Shown here: positions 1 through 4,349 of the stretch, one piece after another | How the letters are laid out: each line of letters begins with the position of its first letter | Numbering within the stretch: position 1 is the stretch's first letter | Origin: an uncultured Steroidobacter sp. | GTDB lineage: Bacteria; Pseudomonadota; Gammaproteobacteria; Steroidobacterales; Steroidobacteraceae | Length of the DNA stretch: 5,675 bases | Assembly (NCBI GenBank): GCA_946478975.1 | Contig: CAMLEO010000381.1 | Location: forward strand, 1 to 5,675 | Direction of reading: 5' to 3' | Notes under the pieces: generated by a model | Database searches by the model: none | Told to the model about the DNA's origin: nothing | What the model saw: the letters and a program-made list of their open reading frames with translations, nothing else | Translations under genes and position numbers: made by a program

Positions 1-511
1 ATGTCAGCGCGACCCGGCGCAGGACTTCATCGCCCTGGGCGTGGCCGTAGTTGTCGTTGAAGCGCTTGAACTCGTCCAGGTCTAGGAAGATCAATGACAG
101 TGGCAGGCGTTCACGTCGGGCTCGACGCAGCTCGCGATCGAGCGCCCGGTCGAAGTGGCGGCGATTGGCGATGCCGGTCAGCGCGTCGACCGCGACCAGG
201 CGCTTGAGCCGCTGATTTGCTGTTTCGAGTGCCAGTCGCAACCGGCTCAGCTCTTCGTTGCGCGCTTCAAGTGCTTGAGTGCGCTCGCGAACGCGGTTTT
301 CCAGGTCGTCGCGAATGCCTTGCAGTTCAGCTTCAGCGCGCTGCCGATGTTCGAGCTCCTGTTCCAGCTCGCGGGTGCGCCGCGCGAGCCGGGCATGCAA
401 AACCAGCGCCCGCGCCAGGGCCGCAATGACCGTGACCGCCAAAGCCGCGACCACTCCGATCGACACAGATGACGTTGCGAACTCAAAGCTCATCGTCGTC
501 GACAGCGCCAC
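1..511 (-). CDS. GGDEF-domain protein (probable diguanylate cyclase), 5' part only
   Basis: The first 170 codons are visible and the 3' end lies off the left edge. The protein begins with a short N-terminus and one hydrophobic segment (about residues 14-38, rich in V, A, L and I). A charged, heptad-like coiled coil follows (about 44-106), containing the ENRVRERTQAL linker type common ahead of sensor output domains. The first half of a GGDEF domain starts at about residue 109 (DALTGIANRRHFD, then LDLDEFKRFNDNYGHAQGDE). Aligned to the known family, D144 is the metal-binding Asp and N152 and D161 the guanine-contacting positions, at the usual +8 and +17 spacing. The GG(D/E)EF signature itself is outside the window, so catalytic competence cannot be judged. 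I chose the GTG at 509-511 because AGGAG lies four bases upstream of it; the in-frame ATG at 491-493 is 22 nt from that AGGAG. There is no periplasmic sensor domain, so input must be cytoplasmic, through the coiled coil, or C-terminal. It is divergent from gshA. Confidence 0.9.
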   Translation of the reverse strand, partial: MALSTTMSFEFATSSVSIGVVAALAVTVIAALARALVLHARLARRTRELEQELEHRQRAEAELQGIRDDLENRVRERTQALEARNEELSRLRLALETANQRLKRLVAVDALTGIANRRHFDRALDRELRRARRERLPLSLIFLDLDEFKRFNDNYGHAQGDEVLRRVALT

Positions 512-514
512 GGA

Positions 515-520
515 TCTCCT
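515..520 (-). promoter_or_regulatory. Shine-Dalgarno site of the minus-strand GGDEF gene
   Basis: Read on the minus strand this is AGGAGA, followed by TCC and then GTG. It is a near-consensus ribosome-binding site and is the reason for preferring the GTG start at 511 over the downstream ATG. The spacing from AGGAG to GTG is short (4 nt) but workable. Confidence 0.6.
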
Positions 521-636
521 GTGGGCGTGGGGTTCAGGGAAGGGGGCCAATCAGATCACAGTGCCGGGGCGGTGGGTATCGGACTTGACGAAACGCCCCC
601 GAGGCGCGACGAACGGCATTCCCCCGGATCGTGTCA

Positions 637-646
637 CTTATATGAT
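637..646. promoter_or_regulatory. Possible overlapping divergent -10 elements
   Basis: On the plus strand TATGAT (641-646) matches five of six bases of the sigma70 -10 consensus. On the minus strand TATAAG (complement of 637-642) also matches five of six. They overlap in the only AT-rich patch between the divergent genes, about 70 nt before gshA and about 125 nt before the GGDEF start. Neither has a good -35 at 16-18 nt, so this is a weak candidate for a shared promoter region. Confidence 0.25.
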
Positions 647-719
647 GACGCCGGGCTTGCAGCTTGACGCCCTTGCGGGCACTCCCGGAAACTTGCGCCC
701 CCTTCGAGTTCAATGTGAC

Positions 720-2303
720 ATGAGCAGCTCCGGCATCGATCGCGCTTTCGAGCGTCGCCTTGCGACGCTGATCAATACCCGTGAGCCGCGCGTCCTGCAG
801 AACGGCCTGAAGGGCGTTGAAAAAGAATCGCTGCGGGTTTCGCCCGATGGCCGCCTGGAACAGAGCGCCCATCCGATCTCGCTGGGCTCGGCGCTCAGCC
901 ATGAACACATCACCACCGACTACTCTGAAGCGCTGATCGAGCTGGTCACGCCGGCGTTCCGCGAGTCCTGGCAGCTGCTGCAATACCTGTGCGATCTGCA
1001 TCAGTTCGTATACCGCCACATCGGCGAGCAGCTGCTGTGGGCGACCAGCATGCCCTGCATGCTCAGCGGCGATGCGGAGATTCCGATCGCCCGTTACGGC
1101 CGCTCCAACATCGGCCGCATGAAAGAGGTGTATCGGCTCGGGCTCGGCAATCGCTACGGCCGGCTGATGCAGGCCATTTCCGGCGTGCATTTCAATTACT
1201 CGTTCCCTCAGCATTTCTGGCCGGTGCTGGCGGAAGGGCTGCAAGCCAGCCGCGCCGACCAGGGTTTCATTTCCGAGCAGTACTTTGCGTTATTGCGGAA
1301 CTACCGGCGCCACGGCTGGCTGATCCTGTATCTGTTCGGCAATTCGCCGGCGCTGTGCAGCTCGTTCGTGCGAGGGCGGGATCATTCGTTGCAGGAGTTC
1401 GCGCCCGGCACGTTGTACGCGCCGCATGCGACGTCGCTGCGCATGAGCGATCTCGGGTATCGCAACAAGAGCCAGGCGGGCGTTCAGATCAGCGTCAACA
1501 GCCTGGATGAATATGTCCGAGATTTGACAGCGGCGGTGAGCACACCGCATCCGGAATATCAGCGCCTCGGTGTGAAAGTCGACGGCGAGTATCGCCAGCT
1601 CAACGCCAACCTGCTGCAGATCGAAAACGAATATTACAGTTACATTCGCCCCAAGCGCGTAGCGCGCTCGGGCGAGCATCCGTCGCAGGCTCTGCGACGG
1701 GGCGGCGTCGAGTACGTGGAGTTCCGTGCACTGGATGTGAGCGCGTTCGATCCGGTCGGCGTCAATCAAAACAAGCTGCGCTTTCTTGAAGCATTCGCCG
1801 CGCTGTGCGTGCTGAAACAGAGCGATCCGATCGGCGCCGACGAGCAGGCGCAGCTCGACGCCAATCACGCGGTGGTCGCACGCCGCGGCCGCGAGCCGGG
1901 ACTGAAATTAAATCGCAACGGACGGCCCATAGAATTGCGCACCTGGGCTCTGGAGCTGATCGACTCGATGCGCGGCATCTGCGAGCTGCTCGATGAAGGC
2001 GACGACCGACGGCAATACACCGCCGCGTTGGATTTGCAACAGACCAAGATCGATGACATCGATCGCACGCCTTCGGCGCGTAGTCTCGAAGAATTGCGCA
2101 CGACTGGAGAAACGTTCGCGCAGTTCGCGTTGCGCATGTCGCGCGTCCACAAAGCATATTTTCTGGATCTGTACCCACCGAACGAGCAGCGCCTGGCCGA
2201 ATTCAGTGCAGAAGCTGAAGAGTCGCTGCAAAAACAAGCAGCGGTCGAAGCAGCGGACGACATGACTTTCGACCAGTTCCTGACGAAATATTTCGCACGC
2301 TAG
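720..2303 (+). CDS. gshA: Glutamate--cysteine ligase (gamma-glutamylcysteine synthetase), type 1
   Basis: This cytoplasmic enzyme catalyses the ATP-dependent joining of L-glutamate and L-cysteine to gamma-glutamylcysteine, the first and usually rate-limiting step of glutathione synthesis. The 527-aa product is close to E. coli GshA (518 aa) in length and resembles it throughout. Recognisable blocks are GVEKESLRV (32-40), ITTDYSEALIELVTP (64-78), SMPCM (110-114), YGRSNIGRMK (126-135), NRYG and ISGVHFNYS (144-161), LFGNSPALCSSF (205-216), ATSLRMSDLGY (237-247), LQIENEYY (299-306), IRPKRVARSGE (309-319) and GGVEYVEFRALDV (328-340). The start at 720 puts the first conserved block at residue 32, as in E. 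coli (about 25). The frame stays open far upstream, but that stretch is antisense to the GGDEF gene and unlike GshA. No Shine-Dalgarno sequence is evident before 720. The second pathway gene, gshB, is not in the window, and no clear intrinsic terminator follows. Confidence 0.96.
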   Translation: MSSSGIDRAFERRLATLINTREPRVLQNGLKGVEKESLRVSPDGRLEQSAHPISLGSALSHEHITTDYSEALIELVTPAFRESWQLLQYLCDLHQFVYRHIGEQLLWATSMPCMLSGDAEIPIARYGRSNIGRMKEVYRLGLGNRYGRLMQAISGVHFNYSFPQHFWPVLAEGLQASRADQGFISEQYFALLRNYRRHGWLILYLFGNSPALCSSFVRGRDHSLQEFAPGTLYAPHATSLRMSDLGYRNKSQAGVQISVNSLDEYVRDLTAAVSTPHPEYQRLGVKVDGEYRQLNANLLQIENEYYSYIRPKRVARSGEHPSQALRRGGVEYVEFRALDVSAFDPVGVNQNKLRFLEAFAALCVLKQSDPIGADEQAQLDANHAVVARRGREPGLKLNRNGRPIELRTWALELIDSMRGICELLDEGDDRRQYTAALDLQQTKIDDIDRTPSARSLEELRTTGETFAQFALRMSRVHKAYFLDLYPPNEQRLAEFSAEAEESLQKQAAVEAADDMTFDQFLTKYFAR

Positions 2304-2312
2304 AGTCTCGCG

Positions 2313-2379
2313 TCGAAACGAATAGGACAAAACGTCGGGTGCTGTTTACATATTTGATTGTCGCGACGATTCGTTTCGA
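2313..2379. repeat. 11-bp perfect inverted repeat with 45-nt spacer
   Basis: TCGAAACGAAT at 2313-2323 is the exact reverse complement of ATTCGTTTCGA at 2369-2379. The first arm begins 10 nt after the gshA stop. The spacer carries the 8-bp palindrome GTCGCGAC (2360-2367), immediately next to the second arm. There is no T-run after either arm, so it does not look like a standard intrinsic terminator. It could be a 3'-end RNA stem, a regulator binding pair, or chance. Confidence 0.4.
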
Positions 2380-2536
2380 TTGATTTCAACGTAGTCGAAT
2401 CCAGATATCGCAGCGCCGCGATTAAGAGACCGAAGTTTATTTTCCCAGCGGGCTGGTGAAAGCGGGCAACGAGGATTACTCTCACGCAGGTGAGGCAGCG
2501 GTACGCTTGAACATAATTGAGCGGCCTACACTGACC

Positions 2537-2595
2537 TCACGAGCCTTGTCGAGCGTCTTCGAGCCGAAAGTTCTCGTGAACGATGGCCGATCGTT
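2537..2595 (+). other. Two consecutive hairpins in the leader region
   Basis: TCACGAG (2537-2543) pairs with CTCGTGA (2573-2579), with a 29-nt loop that itself contains two TCGA palindromes. It is followed directly by AACGAT (2579-2584) pairing with ATCGTT (2590-2595) across a 5-nt loop, GGCCG. The two stems share base A2579. A short TTTCAAAATT follows the second stem, but it is not a clean U-tract. They may be a weak terminator or a structured leader of the downstream genes. Confidence 0.3.
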
Positions 2596-2642
2596 TCAAA
2601 ATTGAGAACTGCGCACGCTTTGATCGTCCGATGGGAAATACC

Positions 2643-2702
2643 ATGGGCACGTTTTTTCTATCTGAATGGCGCTCACGCGCCGACGCCGACTCACCTATAT
2701 GA
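2643..2702 (+). CDS. Possible 19-codon leader peptide
   Basis: ATG at 2643, preceded by GGGA six bases upstream, opens a 19-codon frame (MGTFFLSEW... ending DADSPI) that stops with TGA at 2700-2702. That stop overlaps the ATG of the next small ORF (ATGA at 2699-2702), the classic arrangement for translational coupling. Its codons 4-5 are TTT TTT in a T-run, and the rest encode a polar, mixed peptide with no run of one regulatory amino acid, so it is not an obvious attenuator peptide. At this length the ORF could easily be chance. Confidence 0.2.
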   Translation: MGTFFLSEWRSRADADSPI

Positions 2703-2920
2703 GCACTGTAATCAAACCTGTCGTCAGCCAGTTGATCAGCGGAGGATCGGCTGCCAATGCCGATGAGCTCGGCACCGCACAGGGAGCAGCGGCGGATATC
2801 GGTATCGACACGATGATCGAACCCAGCGTCGGCAGCACCGGCGGCTGGGACGCCTACGAGGTGTGGCGCCGCTTCATCAAGGACGCGCGCGACCGGCGCA
2901 AGCAGCAGGAAACCAACTGA
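2699..2920 (+). CDS. Small hypothetical protein upstream of a diguanylate cyclase
   Basis: This 73-aa protein is not recognised. It has an N-terminal half rich in A, G and S, then EPSVGSTGGWDAYEVWRRF (41-59), and ends in a strongly charged, probably helical tail (RRFIKDARDRRKQQETN). There is no signal peptide, TM segment or cysteine. Codons have predominantly G or C in third position, especially after codon 20, as in the flanking genes, which supports real coding. A start at 2666 would add 11 residues including RRRR; I prefer 2699 because the extension covers a GGCGC-TCAC-GCGCC hairpin (2668-2681) and looks unlike protein. Neither start has a good Shine-Dalgarno; coupling to the short frame ending at 2702 would help explain that. 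It overlaps or abuts the cyclase gene downstream, so it is probably co-transcribed with it and may act with it. Confidence 0.55.
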   Translation: MSTVIKPVVSQLISGGSAANADELGTAQGAAADIGIDTMIEPSVGSTGGWDAYEVWRRFIKDARDRRKQQETN

Positions 2921-4179
2921 TTGGCGGCCAGCCGGTAGATTCCCTCCAGCGAGGCGGCCCAGCGCCGCCTCGTTCGCCTTACGCATCCCAACTCGAGCGC
3001 GGCTTTTCGCGCCTGAAGTTCGACGATCCCGCGCTGGAGCGCGATTTTCGTCGCTCCCACCTGGCTCGCATCCGTGCGCAGATCAATCGCAATCTGCTGC
3101 TGGGCATTGGTTTCGTCGTCGGTTTTGCCCTCATCACGCATTTCGTCATGCCGGCGGCAGCCGGTCGGCGGCTCGAACTGATTCGCCTGATCGTTCTCGG
3201 CCCGGTATTCCTGAACGCGCTGGTCCTCGTACATACCCGTCTGTATCAGCGCTGGTATCCCATCTTTGCTCCTTATGGTGCGGCGGTCTTCGGTCTCGGC
3301 GTGGTGGCGCTGGTCATGATCGCCGCGACCGCTACGCCTAGCGTCAGCCTGATTGCTTCAGCCGCGCTCGCGACGATTTATAACTATTTGATGCTCGGCC
3401 TGGCGTTCCGCGCCGCTCTGGTTGTATCGCTGACGATGCTCGTGTCCTACACGATCGCGGCTGTCTTCGTAGATGTGCCGGCAGCGCAGCGCCTCGTGGA
3501 TATCGGCGTGCTGATATTCACTAACGTCATCGGCGCCATTGTTTGTTATTCGCACGAGCGCGCCAATCGCACCAATTTTCTGGAATCGCAGCTGCTGATG
3601 GAAACGGCGCGCCGCGACGGGCTGACCGGCATCGCCAACCGGCGCACCTTCGATGAGCATGTGGATCGTGTGTGGGCACAAGCAGCGCGCGAAGGCATGC
3701 CGCTGACGCTGCTGTTGATCGATATCGATCATTTCAAAGCATACAACGATCGTTTCGGTCATCAGGCTGGCGACGAGTGCCTGCGTCGCGTGGCGTGGTC
3801 GCTGAGCGAGAACGCGCGCCGGCCGCTCGATCTTGCGGCTCGCTATGGCGGCGAAGAGTTTGCCTTGGTGTTGTACGACGCGGGCCGGCCTCACGGCGAA
3901 CTGGTGGCCCGGCAAATTCAAGCGGGCATCGACGCGCTCGACATCCCGAATCCCACCGCTGCGTCGATCGGCAAGCGACTGACGGTGAGCATTGGCATCG
4001 CCTGCGTCATTCCGACCAGCAACCGCAGCCAGTTCGGCTTCATCCAGCTGGCCGACGAGGCGCTGTACGCGGCCAAGGAGCGAGGCCGCAATTGCATCGT
4101 CATCATGGATAAAGAATACGGCGACCTAAACACCGGCGCGTTCCGCAAAGGCACCGCCGAAGCCGGCGCCAGCCGGTAG
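2863..4179 (+). CDS. Membrane diguanylate cyclase (six-TM GGDEF protein)
   Basis: It should make cyclic di-GMP from two GTP at the inner membrane. Residues here count from the GTG at 2863 (438 aa). After a Pro/Gly-rich start comes a charged segment (about 53-76, FDDPALERDFRRSHLARI), then about six hydrophobic helices (roughly 77-96, 105-125, 134-155, 160-178, 183-204, 210-230). A linker (ERANRTNFLESQLLMETA) leads into the GGDEF domain, about 251-416. Catalytic features are intact: metal-binding D287, guanine-site N295 and D304, signature GGEEF at 329-333, and an inhibitory-site RPLD (320-323) exactly five residues before it, predicting feedback inhibition by c-di-GMP. The start is uncertain. 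The GTG overlaps the upstream ORF by 58 nt and has GAGGT abutting it. A CTG at 2917 sits six bases after AGGA and overlaps the upstream TGA (CTGA), giving 420 aa. The next ATG (3148) would remove the first TM helix. The input signal is unknown. Confidence 0.93.
   Translation: MAPLHQGRARPAQAAGNQLIGGQPVDSLQRGGPAPPRSPYASQLERGFSRLKFDDPALERDFRRSHLARIRAQINRNLLLGIGFVVGFALITHFVMPAAAGRRLELIRLIVLGPVFLNALVLVHTRLYQRWYPIFAPYGAAVFGLGVVALVMIAATATPSVSLIASAALATIYNYLMLGLAFRAALVVSLTMLVSYTIAAVFVDVPAAQRLVDIGVLIFTNVIGAIVCYSHERANRTNFLESQLLMETARRDGLTGIANRRTFDEHVDRVWAQAAREGMPLTLLLIDIDHFKAYNDRFGHQAGDECLRRVAWSLSENARRPLDLAARYGGEEFALVLYDAGRPHGELVARQIQAGIDALDIPNPTAASIGKRLTVSIGIACVIPTSNRSQFGFIQLADEALYAAKERGRNCIVIMDKEYGDLNTGAFRKGTAEAGASR
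2907..2919 (+). promoter_or_regulatory. Ribosome-binding site and possible CTG start of the cyclase
   Basis: AGGA (2907-2910), six bases, then CTG (2917-2919) in the cyclase frame, with the upstream TGA stop at 2918-2920. This has the geometry of a coupled stop/start with CTG replacing ATG. An in-frame ATT follows at 2920-2922. It is better spaced than the signal in front of the GTG at 2863. Confidence 0.35.
4163..4176 (+). other. GC hairpin at the end of the cyclase gene
   Basis: CCGGC-GCCA-GCCGG forms a perfect 5-bp stem ending just before the TAG stop. A second stem, GCCGAT (4196-4201) with ATCGGC (4208-4213) and a 6-nt loop, follows 20 nt later. Neither is followed by a T-run, so these are at most weak or factor-dependent termination elements. 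Confidence 0.25.
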
Positions 4180-4233
4180 CGCTCGCATAAAGAGGGCCGA
4201 TAGATCAATCGGCGCCGCGTATTGGCCGCGCTC

Positions 4234-4261
4234 TTGCAGGACCTTGCTTAGCGGCTATGAT
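4234..4261 (+). promoter_or_regulatory. Candidate sigma70 promoter for pyc
   Basis: TTGCAG (4234-4239) as -35 and TATGAT (4256-4261, five of six consensus bases) as -10 are separated by 16 nt. Transcription would start near 4268, giving an untranslated leader of about 80 nt before the pyc ATG. The -35 matches only at its TTG core. The position in the gap between the cyclase stop and pyc makes it plausible. Confidence 0.35.
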
Positions 4262-4273
4262 CATTTGTATCTC

Positions 4274-4292
4274 GCTGCCGGGGGAAGGCAGC
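4274..4292 (+). other. Hairpin in the pyc leader
   Basis: GCTGCC (4274-4279) pairs perfectly with GGCAGC (4287-4292) across the purine loop GGGGGAA. It lies in the predicted 5' leader, about 58 nt before the ATG, with no T-run after it. It could stabilise the leader or be a protein target; chance is also possible. Confidence 0.3.
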
Positions 4293-4313
4293 TCCACCGA
4301 CTTCTCATTACAA

Positions 4314-4333
4314 CGGCCCCGGCCCCGGCGCCG
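4314..4333 (+). repeat. CGGCCC hexamer repeat before the pyc start
   Basis: Two tandem CGGCCC units (4314-4325) are followed by a variant CGGCGC that begins the 8-bp palindrome CGGCGCCG (4326-4333). All 20 bases are G or C. It lies 16 nt before the pyc ATG, just before the weak ribosome-binding sequence GGCGAG (4336-4341), and could affect access of ribosomes. No known motif is recognised. Confidence 0.35.
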
Positions 4334-4349
4334 ACGGCGAGCATGAGTC

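Larger units (their letters stand above)
512..719. other. Divergent intergenic region between the GGDEF gene and gshA
   Basis: This 208-nt region separates two divergent genes and must carry both promoters unless transcription starts inside a gene. It is GC-rich with several C and G runs (around 541-546, 596-600 and 620-625) and one AT-rich patch near 636-648. TTGACG occurs at 585-590 and 664-669, but neither has a convincing -10 at 16-18 nt. The segment 653-680 holds GGGC, GCCC and GGGC blocks (653-656, 669-672, 677-680) that could form alternative short stems. No ORF with coding character is seen here; the frame open through this region is only an upstream extension of gshA. Confidence 0.6.
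2304..2642. other. Non-coding region downstream of gshA with several hairpins
   Basis: About 340 nt without a convincing gene, visibly richer in A and T than its neighbours. It contains an 11-bp inverted repeat (2313-2323 with 2369-2379), a small hairpin CTCAC-GCAG-GTGAG (2481-2494), a 7-bp stem (2537-2543 with 2573-2579) and a 6-bp stem (2579-2584 with 2590-2595). A CATAAT at 2512-2517 is -10-like but lacks a -35; TTGAAC (2507-2512) with TACACT (2527-2532) is spaced only 14 nt. The region presumably holds the gshA 3' end and the promoter of the downstream genes. A small RNA or leader cannot be excluded. Confidence 0.5.

Noticed and set aside
585..590. TTGACG as the gshA -35 box
   Set aside because: No acceptable -10 element lies 16-18 nt downstream; the sequence there is GC-rich.
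279..719. Upstream in-frame extension of gshA
   Set aside because: It is antisense to the GGDEF gene for half its length, encodes an R/S-rich sequence unlike GshA, and the known family start corresponds to about 720.
534..1244. Long minus-strand open frame over gshA
   Set aside because: It lies antisense to strongly conserved GshA coding sequence, and long antisense frames are expected in GC-rich genes. Other minus-strand frames at 1290-1868, 1762-2330, 2537-3234, 3358-3921 and 4473-5255 were rejected on the same grounds.
2385..2405. tRNA-like T-loop sequence (GTCGAATCC)
   Set aside because: There is no 5-bp T-stem around it and no acceptor, D or anticodon arms at the right distances.
2481..2515. 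Possible c-di-GMP (GEMM) riboswitch upstream of the cyclase
   Set aside because: CACGCAGG and GGTACGC looked loosely similar, but the hallmark CAAACC and ACGCAAAGCC-type elements of GEMM-I are missing and the stems do not match.
4163..4213. Intrinsic terminator after the cyclase gene
   Set aside because: Two GC-containing stems exist, but neither is followed by a T-run, so only weak or factor-dependent termination can be suggested.
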